Part shown: piece after piece, positions 9,253 to 18,066 of the stretch
Position numbering within the stretch: the stretch's first letter is position 1
Layout: the number at the start of each line of letters is the position of its first letter
Assembly: GCF_000621505.1 (NCBI RefSeq)
Contig: NZ_KK211291.1
Location: forward strand, 145,482-209,481
Direction: 5' to 3'
Source: Ruminiclostridium cellobioparum DSM 1351 = ATCC 15832
Lineage (GTDB): Bacteria > Bacillota > Clostridia > Acetivibrionales > DSM-1351
Length of the DNA: 64,000 bases
Program-made: the position numbers and the translations under genes
The notes under the pieces: model-generated
What the model was told of the DNA's origin: nothing
What the model saw: the letters and a program-made list of their open reading frames with translations, nothing else
Database searches by the model: none

Positions 9253-9630
9253 ATGTTTACAGATACCATAAAAAAATATATACTGGCCGGCTTGGGCTCC
9301 ATAGCTTTGGCTTTGGGCATTATAGGCATTTTCGTTCCCGTTCTGCCGACGACACCTTTTTTGCTGTTGGCGTCATTTTGCTATGTCCGGAGTTCAAAAA
9401 GGCTTCATGGCTGGTTAATGAATCACAGAGTATTCGGCAGGTATTTGGAAAACTACATAACTCACAGAGCGGTGAAAAGAAGCGTGAAAATATACGCATT
9501 GGTTTGTTTGTGGATTTCCATGTCTGTTTCCATATTTGTGGTAAAAAGTATTCATTTAACTGTACTTCTTTTGCTGATAGGTCTGGGGATCAGCATTCAC
9601 CTGCTTAAACTGAAAACAATAAAAGAGTAA
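9253..9630 (+). CDS. DUF454 (YbaN-like) inner-membrane protein
   Basis: 125 aa; ATG at 9253 preceded by GGGGCAGGTG. Two hydrophobic hairpins and the family signature LGIIGIFVPVLPTTPFLLLASFCYVRSS... (about residues 19-45), then RLHGWLMNHRVFGRYLENY. The function of the family is unknown. It follows the hydrolase gene closely and is followed by a terminator. Confidence 0.85.
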   Translation: MFTDTIKKYILAGLGSIALALGIIGIFVPVLPTTPFLLLASFCYVRSSKRLHGWLMNHRVFGRYLENYITHRAVKRSVKIYALVCLWISMSVSIFVVKSIHLTVLLLLIGLGISIHLLKLKTIKE

Positions 9631-9649
9631 ATCATACGGATTTATAAAT

Positions 9650-9691
9650 AAAGCCGCAGAAAACCATAAAGTTATTGGGTTCTGCGGCTTT
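9650..9691 (+). terminator. Intrinsic terminator after the hydrolase/DUF454 genes
   Basis: Stem AAAGCCGCAGAA / TTCTGCGGCTTT with a loop of about 18 nt and a T-rich exit. Confidence 0.75.
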
Positions 9692-9706
9692 GCTTTAACT
9701 TAACTC

Positions 9707-9920
9707 GTTGTGCCGATTAATTTGAATTTTGCTTTACATATGTAATTTTTACATTAACTGGTAACTTCCATACTAACTTCATAAAATAAGGACGCACCCA
9801 AAACAATCTACCTCAATTGTTTTTAACTGTGCATCTTATTTTATGAAGTTGTACTCGCGTACCAGTTGATTTTGATTAAAATCTATCTGTAAAGCAATAC
9901 AAAATTTCAAATAGCACAAC
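9707..9920 (-). repeat. MITE-like palindromic element, copy 1 (short form)
   Basis: About 214 bp, bounded by GTTGTGCCGATTAATTTGAA and its approximate inverse ending GCACAAC. The inner arms (AACTTCATAAAATAAG / CTTATTTTATGAAGTT) and the ACCAGTT blocks match copies 2 and 3 in reverse orientation. It has no room for a gene. It is the most deleted copy: only about 20 bp remain between the inner arms. It lies between the DUF454 gene and the nucleoside importer operon. Confidence 0.8.
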
Positions 9921-9934
9921 AGGGTAACTTAACT

Positions 9935-10900
9935 TTACCTCTGGCTCTTATCATAAGGTATACCCTCGGCCTTTGGCGCTCTTGATTTCTTGGATGTAAA
10001 CGCCAGCACCACCATTGTGGCCAGATAAGGAAGCATTTTGTAGAAGGTCTGATTTATATCCAGAGCATCCAGGAAGGGGATAAGTGCAATGGAATAGGCC
10101 AGAGTACGCAGGAAGGCGAAGAAGAGGGCTGCAAACAAAATCTTTATTGGCTTCCACTGTCCGAAAATCATTACGGCAAGTGCAAGAAAACCGAAGCCTG
10201 CAACTCCCGTATGACCGTTGATATTTCCGTCCATAACACCTACTGCGTAGAAAAATCCGCCCATTCCTCCCAGAATACCTGAAATACTCACACCTGCGTA
10301 ACGCATAAAATAAACATTTATACCGACTGAATCGGCTGCATGGGGATGCTCACCGCAGGCCCTCAGGCGCAGGCCGAATTTTGTTTTGTAAAAGATTACA
10401 GTGGCTATCAGCAGGAAAAACAGGCCTATATACACGGTGATATAAGTATTCTGAAAAAACATTCTGCCCAGTATGGGGATATCCTTTAAACCAGGTACAC
10501 CTTTAAGGTAAAAGTCAACGTCGGTAGTTATTCCGTCGCTGTTGAAATACATTTTGGCAAAAAGCAGCATGGCAGCAGGAACCAGCATATTTAATGCCGT
10601 ACCTGTAATTGTCTGATCTGCTTTCATGTTCACGGCTGCAAAGGACAGCAGCAGGGAATATATAAAGCCGGCCACTGCGGCCACAACCATGCCCAGAAGC
10701 AGTATCAGCTGCGGGTCCATGGAATTGCCCTGAATCAGGTAAACAAACAGACAGCCGAACAGGGCACCGAACATCATGATACCTTCAAGCGCGATATTTA
10801 TTACACCGCTGCGTTCGCTAAACATACCGCCCAGCGCTACCAGAAGCAGTGGAATGGCTACCGGAAGCGTATTTTGAATCAAATAGTATATAGTGTCCAT
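9935..10900 (-). CDS. Nucleoside ABC importer, permease 2 (NupQ/YufQ-like)
   Basis: 321 aa, 8-9 membrane helices, BPD_transp_2 family (LALGGMFSERSGVINIALEGIMMFGALFG near the N-terminus; RACGEHPHAADSVGI cytoplasmic loop contacting the ATPase). Last gene of a four-gene operon transcribed leftward. Only 3 bp separate it from permease 1, consistent with translational coupling. Family members form a heterodimeric channel with the first permease for guanosine and other nucleosides. Confidence 0.92.
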   Translation of the reverse strand: MDTIYYLIQNTLPVAIPLLLVALGGMFSERSGVINIALEGIMMFGALFGCLFVYLIQGNSMDPQLILLLGMVVAAVAGFIYSLLLSFAAVNMKADQTITGTALNMLVPAAMLLFAKMYFNSDGITTDVDFYLKGVPGLKDIPILGRMFFQNTYITVYIGLFFLLIATVIFYKTKFGLRLRACGEHPHAADSVGINVYFMRYAGVSISGILGGMGGFFYAVGVMDGNINGHTGVAGFGFLALAVMIFGQWKPIKILFAALFFAFLRTLAYSIALIPFLDALDINQTFYKMLPYLATMVVLAFTSKKSRAPKAEGIPYDKSQR

Positions 10901-10903
10901 AAT

Positions 10904-12094
10904 TTACGCCTCCCCCTTTTTATCAACTTGCTGCGATTTATTCAAGTCGGCCGCATTTTCAAAGGTTCCCGGGTCACCTTGACCTTTGTTGCTTCTGCGC
11001 CTCTTTAACATTTTTACAACCGTTGAATTCATTAACATTGCAAAGGCGGAGAAATAAATGATTACGGCGATTACCACATCAATGATTTCAGGCTTGAAAC
11101 CGTACAGGCTTGCAAGAGTTCCACCCCGCTGAATATGAGAAACAAAAATGGCCGAGAAAATAATACCCACGGGACTGTTGTTTCCCAGCAGTGCTACCGC
11201 GATACCGTTAAAACCGTTTGCCGCTATAACATTTATAGGCTCATAGGTCATGCTGCTGCCGGCTATGGTGGATGGGGCCAATATGGCAAATGCTCCGCCA
11301 AGTCCTGCCATTGCTCCTGCAATAACCATTGTAAGTATTATATTCCGCTTGCCGTTCATACCTGCATAGCTTGCAGCGTATTTATTGTAGCCGGTGGCTT
11401 TAAGCTCGTAACCGAAGGTAGTTTTATTCAATATAATGTATAAAATCAACGCTACGGCAACTCCGATTATAAAGGAAATGTTCAGGCTGGAATTCTTTAT
11501 ACCCAGTGAGGGCAGCTGTGCCGAAGCCGGCAGGTATGCCGTTCTGGTCTTGGAGGAAATATACATTGCCGCATTTCCCTGAATAAGCATGTCCACCAGA
11601 TACATACCTATATAGTTGAACATAATGGAGGTAATAACCTCGTTTACATTGAGCAGAGCCTTGAATATGCCGGGGATAAAGCCCCACAGCATTCCGCCGG
11701 CCATACCTGCCAGAACGCATACGAGCCAGTGGAGACCGGGGGGCAATTCCCACATAAAGCCCACATACAGCGCAAAGAACATGCCCATGGTATACTGGCC
11801 CGAGGCTCCGATATTGAACAGTCCCATTTTAAAGGCGAAGCCCACAGCCAGACCGGTCATCAATATGGGTGTGGCAAAGTAGAATACGTCGCCTAAACGT
11901 TTCAGGCCGCCAACCAGTACCATTTGAAAGCCTGCCGATGCATTGGCGGGGCTTGCAACAAGCATTACAATAAAGCCGAATATGAGGCCCAAAAATATTG
12001 CCAGCAGTGCAGCTGTAAAGGCCGAAAATCCCTTAAGGCCCGTCAGCCTTTTAAAATCAACTTTTCTGGATGAAGAAACTGTATTGTTACGCAT
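10904..12094 (-). CDS. Nucleoside ABC importer, permease 1 (NupP/YufP-like)
   Basis: 396 aa integral membrane protein of the BPD_transp_2 family, with GLFNIGASGQYTMGMFFALY, NEVITSIMFNYIGMYLVD, and the coupling helix region ATGYNKYAASYAGMNGKRN. Its start overlaps the end of the ATPase gene by 8 bp. The charged C-terminal tail (KRRRSNKGQG...) is cytoplasmic. Works with the other three products of the operon. Confidence 0.92.
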   Translation of the reverse strand: MRNNTVSSSRKVDFKRLTGLKGFSAFTAALLAIFLGLIFGFIVMLVASPANASAGFQMVLVGGLKRLGDVFYFATPILMTGLAVGFAFKMGLFNIGASGQYTMGMFFALYVGFMWELPPGLHWLVCVLAGMAGGMLWGFIPGIFKALLNVNEVITSIMFNYIGMYLVDMLIQGNAAMYISSKTRTAYLPASAQLPSLGIKNSSLNISFIIGVAVALILYIILNKTTFGYELKATGYNKYAASYAGMNGKRNIILTMVIAGAMAGLGGAFAILAPSTIAGSSMTYEPINVIAANGFNGIAVALLGNNSPVGIIFSAIFVSHIQRGGTLASLYGFKPEIIDVVIAVIIYFSAFAMLMNSTVVKMLKRRRSNKGQGDPGTFENAADLNKSQQVDKKGEA

Positions 12095-13631
12095 TTTCGA
12101 TCTCCTTTACAGTGTTACGTTTTGCACCTGACATGTAAAGTCCAAGTTCCTGAACTGTTGTTGTTTTTGGATCCAGCTCCCCGACTATTTCACCCTCATA
12201 CATTACGAGAATGCGGTCACTTACATTCATGACCTCATCAAGCTCCAGGGATACCAGTAAAACAGCTTTTCCCGCATCACGGGTTGCGACCAGCTGTCTG
12301 TGAATGTACTCGATGGCTCCCACATCAAGACCGCGGGTAGGTTGGACAGCCACAAGCAGTTGATGACGCTTGTCGATTTCCCGCGCTACGATGGCCTTCT
12401 GCTGATTGCCGCCAGACATGCTCCGGACAACGGTTTCTGGGCCTTGTCCACTGCGCACGTCATATTGTTCAATAAGTTTCTCAGAATAGGAGCGCACAGC
12501 CGAGCTCTTTATAAAACCGGATTGCTGGAACTCAGGTTCCCAGTAACGCTGTAAAACCATATTCTCCTCAAGGGAATAATCCAGTACAAGACCGTGCTTG
12601 TGCCTGTCCTCGGGAATGTGGCTCATACCTGTTTTGGAACGGGTACGGATGGACGCTTTAGTTATATTTGTATCACAGAGTTTAATGCTTCCTTCACTTA
12701 ACTTTTCCAGGCCGGTAAGCCCCGACACAAACTCCGTCTGGCCATTTCCGTCAATACCTGCCAGACAGACGATCTCACCTGCTCTGACATCAAAGGAAAC
12801 ATTTTTAACTGCATTGTTCTTATGGGTTTTGGAAGGGACGGTTACATTTTGAACCGAAAGAACAACCTTTCCCGGGTTGGCATCCTTCTTGTCAACTTTA
12901 AAGGTAACATCTCTTCCAACCATCATTCTTGACAGTTCTTCCTTATTGGTATCCTTTATGGCAACGGTACCTTTGTATTTTCCCTTCCACAAAACAGTAC
13001 AACGGTCGGCCACTGCCATGATCTCGTTCAATTTATGGGTTATAAACAATATTGATTTTCCCTCTCTGGCAAAACCCCGCATTATTTCCATAAGCTCGTC
13101 GATTTCCTGCGGGGTCAGAACTGCAGTGGGCTCGTCGAAAATCAAGATATCATTGTCACGATACAGCATTTTTAGAATTTCCACACGCTGCTGCATGCCC
13201 ACAGAAATTTTTTCAATCAGCGCATCGGGATTGACCTTCAAACCATACTTTTCACTCAGACGCAATACTTTTTCTCTTGCTTCCTTTTTCTGAATGAAGC
13301 CGGCTTTGCTTGGCTCAACACCTAAAATAATATTCTCTAAAACTGTGAAGATTTCGACAAGCTTGAAATGCTGATGCACCATACCTATTCCAAGGGCATT
13401 GGCATCGTTGGGGTTATTGATTTTGACAGGCTTTCCGTTCATTTTGATTTCGCCTTTTTCGGCCTGGTACAGACCAAAAAGAATACTCATAAGAGTTGAT
13501 TTACCGGCACCGTTTTCTCCCAGCAGGGCATGAATTTCACCCTTTTTTAACCGCAGGGTTATATTGTCGTTTGCTATAATTCCCGGAAACTCTTTTGTAA
13601 TATTGAGCATTTCAATAATAAATTCTTCCAT
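12087..13631 (-). CDS. Nucleoside ABC importer, double ATP-binding protein (NupO/YufO-like)
   Basis: 514 aa with two fused ABC ATPase halves, like sugar/nucleoside importers. First half: Walker [10 protein letters not shown] (about 38-46), signature [10 protein letters not shown], Walker [13 protein letters not shown]-loop THKL. The second half is degenerate as usual for the family: [10 protein letters not shown] instead of a full Walker A, signature MSGGNQQKA, and [12 protein letters not shown]. It energises import. A hairpin (13769-13798) separates this gene from the binding-protein gene upstream. Confidence 0.93.
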   Translation of the reverse strand: MEEFIIEMLNITKEFPGIIANDNITLRLKKGEIHALLGENGAGKSTLMSILFGLYQAEKGEIKMNGKPVKINNPNDANALGIGMVHQHFKLVEIFTVLENIILGVEPSKAGFIQKKEAREKVLRLSEKYGLKVNPDALIEKISVGMQQRVEILKMLYRDNDILIFDEPTAVLTPQEIDELMEIMRGFAREGKSILFITHKLNEIMAVADRCTVLWKGKYKGTVAIKDTNKEELSRMMVGRDVTFKVDKKDANPGKVVLSVQNVTVPSKTHKNNAVKNVSFDVRAGEIVCLAGIDGNGQTEFVSGLTGLEKLSEGSIKLCDTNITKASIRTRSKTGMSHIPEDRHKHGLVLDYSLEENMVLQRYWEPEFQQSGFIKSSAVRSYSEKLIEQYDVRSGQGPETVVRSMSGGNQQKAIVAREIDKRHQLLVAVQPTRGLDVGAIEYIHRQLVATRDAGKAVLLVSLELDEVMNVSDRILVMYEGEIVGELDPKTTTVQELGLYMSGAKRNTVKEIENA

Positions 13632-13768
13632 AAGTTTAAGCTCCCCGTCTGCGTGCTCTGCACGTAGTAAAAAATTGTAGCGTATTGTGAGATGTTACAC
13701 ATATATAATAAATTATTTTTAAACAAAAAGAAAGGTAGCAAAGCCACATTGCATTTTTTTACATACAA

Positions 13769-13798
13769 TTAAAGGGGAAGGTTTTTCCTTCCCCTTTA
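13769..13798. terminator. Hairpin between binding-protein and ATPase genes (partial terminator / mRNA processing signal)
   Basis: A perfect 11-bp GC-rich stem (AAAGGGGAAGG / CCTTCCCCTTT) with a short T loop lies inside the operon. On the minus strand it is followed by TTTAATTG, a weak U-tract, so read-through is expected. It would leave the binding protein transcript more abundant than the transporter genes. Confidence 0.6.
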
Positions 13799-13836
13799 AG
13801 ACACTTAATGATAAGGCTGTACAGTAATTATTTTTA

Positions 13837-14997
13837 TTATCTTACTGTAACCTTAACCTTCTTGAGGTTCAATTGTGAAGTGAGTTCATCTGCTGTGGCA
13901 TATCCGGTTTTAGCAGCAACATTGATAGTATTGATGGGTTTTACCGAACCGTCTTTGAGTGTTGCCAATACGCCTTCATAATCAGCTTTCTTGAAGGATT
14001 TGAATCTGTCAAAGGCATCTGCCTTTTCATCTCCGATTACAACAGTCGGGAGTCCTATACCATCATTCTTGGAATCAAATATGGTAGTTTTACCTGCATA
14101 AGTATCCCATTTGTTATCCTTGTAAATGGATTCAAGCACATGGTAAACAGAACCGCCAAGTTCCTTCATTGCAGAGGTTATAACCGTATCGCTGTCATAT
14201 CTCTGGTCGACGTCAACACCTATAACCTTTTTACCTGCTTCTTTTGCAGCTGACATAACACTCTTGCCCACCGATCCTCCGCAGGCAAAAATAACGTCGG
14301 CACCTTCCTGGTAAATGGTCTTTGCCGTAGCCTTGTTGGTATCTGTTTCGGCAAAGTCTCCGGTATAGTGATAAGTAACTGAAACCGAACCATCACCCAG
14401 GCCTAATTTAGCAGCAGCAGCTTCAGCTCCCTGAAGGAAACCGTAGCCGTAAGCCTGAACAGCAGGAACTGCCATACCGCCCATGAAACCAAGCTTTGTC
14501 ATGCCGTCGGTAACAGCTGCATAACCTGCCAGGTAACCTGGTTCCTGTTCAGCATATTTAACACTGGCTACATTGGATTTTATATCTGGTGGAGCGCCCT
14601 CCTCCGCCTTATGAGGTACTCCGTCTAAAAGTATGAATTTTACATCCGGATATTTGGTCTGAGCTTCGTATACAGGTACTTCAAACAAAAACCCTGGTGT
14701 TACGATAGTCTTTGCTCCGCCTGTTACAGCGAGGTCAATAGCTGCAAGATAACCTGCATCCGAGGCTTCTTCAGGCTTGTAATACTTGTGGGAAACTTTG
14801 TTTTCATCGGCGAATTTTACCACACCCTCCCAGGAACCCTGGTTAAATGATTTGTCGTCAATATTGCCTTTGTCGGTAATCAGTGCGATTTCAAACTTGC
14901 CGTTGTTGTCAGAGCCTGTGCCAGCGTTAGCACCGCAGCCGGTGAACATTACAGCTGACATTACAAGAGCCATTCCTATTGCTAAAATCCTCTTCAT
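13837..14997 (-). CDS. BMP-family nucleoside-binding lipoprotein (NupN/PnrA-like)
   Basis: 386 aa. A lipoprotein signal (MKRILAIGMALVMSAVMFTGC; lipid-modified Cys about 21) anchors it outside the membrane. The mature part is a BMP domain: ALITDKGNIDDKSFNQGSWEG, then FILLDGVPH, AGYAAVTDGMTKLGFMGGM, IFACGGSVGKSVMSAAKEAGKKVIGVD. These are the purine-nucleoside binding loops of PnrA/Med-type proteins. First gene of the operon, in the B. subtilis nupNOPQ order. No purine riboswitch was recognised upstream. Confidence 0.93.
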   Translation of the reverse strand: MKRILAIGMALVMSAVMFTGCGANAGTGSDNNGKFEIALITDKGNIDDKSFNQGSWEGVVKFADENKVSHKYYKPEEASDAGYLAAIDLAVTGGAKTIVTPGFLFEVPVYEAQTKYPDVKFILLDGVPHKAEEGAPPDIKSNVASVKYAEQEPGYLAGYAAVTDGMTKLGFMGGMAVPAVQAYGYGFLQGAEAAAAKLGLGDGSVSVTYHYTGDFAETDTNKATAKTIYQEGADVIFACGGSVGKSVMSAAKEAGKKVIGVDVDQRYDSDTVITSAMKELGGSVYHVLESIYKDNKWDTYAGKTTIFDSKNDGIGLPTVVIGDEKADAFDRFKSFKKADYEGVLATLKDGSVKPINTINVAAKTGYATADELTSQLNLKKVKVTVR

Positions 14998-14999
14998 TA

Positions 15000-15290
15000 A
15001 AATGTGCCTCCCTATTTTTTTGTTTTGTATTTCATTTATATTGTAGCATCCCTTGTTAATTCAATACAATATAATCCAACCTTAAATTTTGAAAATTATC
15101 CTAATTTAGCATGTATTCATTTCATAAATAATATGTAATGGCAGAAAGGTTTTTTCAATATTTCCCTATTGCCCGGGTTGGACCATTTGATTTTACATAA
15201 AGTCAATTACGGTTGAAACCTCTGTCTTTCAGGCGATAGTAATTGAAGAAAAGGTCACTGTAAACAGTGCGGTACCTACCGCCTTATCAG
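15000..15290. other. Non-coding stretch upstream of the BMP operon
   Basis: AT-rich leader and promoter region of the leftward BMP operon, plus one copy of a small CAATTA-type inverted repeat (15201-15246). I see no gene or riboswitch in it. Confidence 0.5.
15201..15246. repeat. Short inverted repeat, family C copy 1
   Basis: AGTCAATTACGGTTGAAAC ... TTTCAGGCGATAGTAATTGA: imperfect inverted repeat matching copies at 41284-41330 and 45659-45725. Confidence 0.6.
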
Positions 15291-15309
15291 CGGCACAAAT
15301 GAATATTCG

Positions 15310-15507
15310 GCATATTAGGGACTCTTATTATAACGGTTTTCTTCATACCTCCGTACTGGCCGAATAATGAAAAAGTTCTTGGCATTGTGACCTCCGGAGG
15401 CAGCATGAATGTGAGTATTCAGTATCAGCCCTCCGCCATTGAACCTTCAATAGTCAGTACGGTTTGGAGTGCCGCCCGGAAGTGTCTCGAGGAGGCGGTA
15501 GGATAAT
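15310..15507 (+). pseudogene. C-terminal remnant of an unidentified gene
   Basis: An open frame without a start codon (after TGA at about 15307) reads IFGILGTLIITVFFIPPYW... VTSGGSMNVSIQYQPSAIE...RKCLEEAVG and ends at TAA near 15507, where the palindromic element begins. The sequence is protein-like with a hydrophobic start, but I do not recognise the family. It looks like the tail of a gene whose 5' part was lost. Confidence 0.35.
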
Positions 15508-15850
15508 TTGCGCAAAATAAAATTTAATTTTGCTTTACAGATAGATTTATTTAGAATCAACAGGTGCGCGAGGACAACTTCATAAAATAAAATGCACGGT
15601 TAAAAAGAATTACGTTAAATTGTCGACGAAGGTAAAGAGGTTTTGCCGGCAAAGCAGCAGGACGCTGCTTTGAGCTTCAAATCGAGACAGGATGTCGAGT
15701 TTGAGCGACGGCAAAACCTCTTTAAATGAGGCGGTACAATTTTCGTAATTGTTTTGGGTGCATTCTTATTTTATGAAGTTAGTACGGAAGTTACCAGTTG
15801 ATATAAAAAATTATATAGTTAAAGCAAAATTAGTACAGCACGCTAATTTA
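15504..15850 (+). repeat. MITE-like palindromic element, copy 2 (long form)
   Basis: About 347 bp. Outer arms TTTTGCTTTAC / GTTAAAGCAAAA, middle arms AACTTCATAAAATAA / TTATTTTATGAAGTT, and an inner 15-bp stem (AAGAGGTTTTGCCG / CGGCAAAACCTCTT) that encloses two smaller hairpins (GCAAAGCAGC / GCTGCTTTG and CAAATCGAGA / GTCGAGTTTG). As RNA or single-stranded DNA it would fold into a cloverleaf. No reading frame of note. It fills most of the gap before the acyl-CoA synthetase gene. Confidence 0.8.
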
Positions 15851-16024
15851 AAGTACTGGCCTCAGGTGGTATTATTATGTTGATTAGCAGCTTATAAGTA
15901 TTTATAATATTATATAGTGTTGTATTACTTGAAAGTAAATTGTGCCGAGTATTATCAAGTATTATGTAGTACGGTCGAATAAAAATATTTTTGTCTTTTA
16001 TGGTAGAACGGGAGGAAATCAGAA

Positions 16025-17662
16025 ATGCCTATTACTGAAATATTATCTAAAAATGCCGGATTATACGGATCAGAGACATGCCTTACCGAAATAAATCTTG
16101 ATCTCCAGGACAGTCACAACGTTATATGGAAGGAATATGAACTGATAGAGAACAATCCTGCCGGAGAATACCGGCGCGATATGACCTGGCGCGTCTTTGA
16201 CGAAAAAGCCAACAGGATGGCCAATCTGCTGCTGAAGAGGGGAATCCAAAAAGGTGACAAGGTGGCTATTCTCATGATGAACTGCCTTGAGTGGCTGCCA
16301 ATATACTTTGGAATCCTCAAAGCCGGTGCCATCGCAGTACCCATGAACTTCCGCTACACTGCCGAAGAAATCAAATATTGCCTTGAGCTGTCGGAAACCT
16401 CCTCGTTGGTTTTCGGACCTGAGTTCATAGGCAGGATTGAATCCATATATGATCAGATACCACAGGTAAAAACCCTGTTTTTTGCCGGAGAAAACCGTCC
16501 GACTTTTGCGGAAAATTATGACCGTCTTACCGCAAACTGTTCCTCCGAGGCTCCTGATATAAAGCTGACCGATGAGGACGATGCGGCCATATATTTCTCT
16601 TCGGGGACAACGGGCTTTCCAAAAGCGATTTTACATACGCACAGGAGCTTGATGTCAGCCTGTTATACAGAATACCACCACCACGGACAGACTCGCGATG
16701 ACAATTTTCTTTGCATTCCTCCGCTCTATCATACCGGAGCCAAGATGCACTGGTTCGGAAGCTTTCTGGCAGGCAGCAAAGCAGTGATTCTGCGCGGAAT
16801 AAAACCTGAATGGATTCTCAAAACGGTGTCGGAGGAGAGGATAACCATTGTCTGGCTGCTGGTGCCCTGGGCGCAGGATATTCTTGACGCTCTGGACAGG
16901 GGAGAGGTCAGACTTGAGGATTATGAGCTTTCCCAGTGGAGGCTGATGCATATAGGTGCCCAGCCCGTTCCTCCAAGCCTTATCCGCCGCTGGAAGCAAT
17001 ACTTCCCGCACCACCAGTACGATACCAACTATGGACTGAGCGAATCCATCGGCCCCGGCTGTGTGCATTTGGGAGTTGAAAATATACACAAGGTTGGTGC
17101 CATAGGTATTCCGGGACATGAATGGGAAGTCAGAATTACCGACGAAAACGGTATTCCGGTTTCACAGGGTCAGGTGGGAGAGCTGGCTGTAAAGGGCCCC
17201 GGAGTTATGAAATGCTACTTTAACGATCCTGAAGCCACTGCTGCCGTCCTTAAGGAAGGGTGGCTGTTTACCGGAGATATGGCCAGAATGGATGAAGACG
17301 GCTTCATATATCTGGTTGACAGGAAGAAGGATGTCATCATAAGCGGGGGAGAAAACATATATCCGGTTCAGATAGAAGATTTCCTCAGGGCGCACAAGGC
17401 AATAAAGGATGTGGCGGTTATCGGCCTGCCCGACAAGCGGCAGGGGGAAATCGCGGCGGCCATTATTGAGCTCAAGTCCGACTGTGCCTGTACGACAGAG
17501 GAAATCGAAGCCTTCTGTGCTCCGATGCCCCGTTATAAACGCCCTAAAAAGGTTATATTTGATACAGTACCCCGCAATCCAACGGGAAAGATAGAAAAGC
17601 CCAGGCTGAGGGAGAAATTCGGAGCATCCAGCCTGGTAGCGGCTCAAAATGAAATAAAGTAA
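16025..17662 (+). CDS. AMP-forming acyl-CoA synthetase
   Basis: 545 aa; GGGAGGAAATCAGAA before ATG. ANL superfamily: P-loop-like SSGTTGFPK (about 192-200), YGLSES (A5 motif), FTGDMARMDEDGFIYLVDRKKDVIISGG... (A7/A8 hinge), and NPTGKIEK with the catalytic lysine near the C-terminus. It activates a carboxylic acid to the acyl-adenylate and transfers it to CoA. Chain length or aromatic substrate cannot be read from sequence. It is a stand-alone gene, followed by the valine T-box. Confidence 0.92.
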   Translation: MPITEILSKNAGLYGSETCLTEINLDLQDSHNVIWKEYELIENNPAGEYRRDMTWRVFDEKANRMANLLLKRGIQKGDKVAILMMNCLEWLPIYFGILKAGAIAVPMNFRYTAEEIKYCLELSETSSLVFGPEFIGRIESIYDQIPQVKTLFFAGENRPTFAENYDRLTANCSSEAPDIKLTDEDDAAIYFSSGTTGFPKAILHTHRSLMSACYTEYHHHGQTRDDNFLCIPPLYHTGAKMHWFGSFLAGSKAVILRGIKPEWILKTVSEERITIVWLLVPWAQDILDALDRGEVRLEDYELSQWRLMHIGAQPVPPSLIRRWKQYFPHHQYDTNYGLSESIGPGCVHLGVENIHKVGAIGIPGHEWEVRITDENGIPVSQGQVGELAVKGPGVMKCYFNDPEATAAVLKEGWLFTGDMARMDEDGFIYLVDRKKDVIISGGENIYPVQIEDFLRAHKAIKDVAVIGLPDKRQGEIAAAIIELKSDCACTTEEIEAFCAPMPRYKRPKKVIFDTVPRNPTGKIEKPRLREKFGASSLVAAQNEIK

Positions 17663-17732
17663 TAAATATTTATTGACATTTTGCATATTATAAATTAATA
17701 TTACTAAAAAACGGACACATGACAAAATAGCG

Positions 17733-18024
17733 TTGACAAGGAGGAGTACATACTCACCGGAAGCAAAGAGAGAAGATGGTTGGTGGAAATCTTCGTGAAG
17801 GAGGTATGGAAGTAGCCTTTGAGCTGTGAACCGAAAGGAGCGATCCCAGTAGGCTTCAACGGAGATTTCCACCGTTACGGGGAAAGCGATATCGGATAAG
17901 TTAACAGGTTTGTGATTATCCCGTATTGACAGAGTGCAGATAGTTTATCTGAATTTAGGTGGTACCGCGGACGTATGTAATCCGCCCTAAGCTTTAAGAA
18001 ATTAAAGCCCAGGGCGGATTTTTT
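17733..18024 (+). promoter_or_regulatory. T-box leader, valine-specific (specifier GUA)
   Basis: Ends with the canonical T-box sequence AGGTGGTACCGCGG (17957-17970), which pairs with the uncharged tRNA acceptor end, followed by a terminator. Stem I features are visible: the AGAGAG distal motif (about 17766-17773) and the conserved descending segment GAAGTAGCCTTTGAGCTG, where GTA (17812-17814) sits in the specifier position and codes for valine. This agrees with the downstream valyl-tRNA synthetase gene. When tRNA-Val is uncharged, the antiterminator forms and the gene is read. Confidence 0.92.
17981..18024 (+). terminator. T-box regulated terminator
   Basis: TCCGCCCT ... AGGGCGGA stem followed by TTTTTT. 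The 5' arm lies just after the T-box sequence, so terminator and antiterminator are alternatives. Confidence 0.9.
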
Positions 18025-18066
18025 GTTGTGTTTCGTGAAAATCCGAAGCAGTGGAGGAGGACTGTT

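Noticed and set aside
15000..15290. Possible purine riboswitch upstream of the nucleoside importer
   Set aside because: No purine-riboswitch core motifs could be found on the minus strand.
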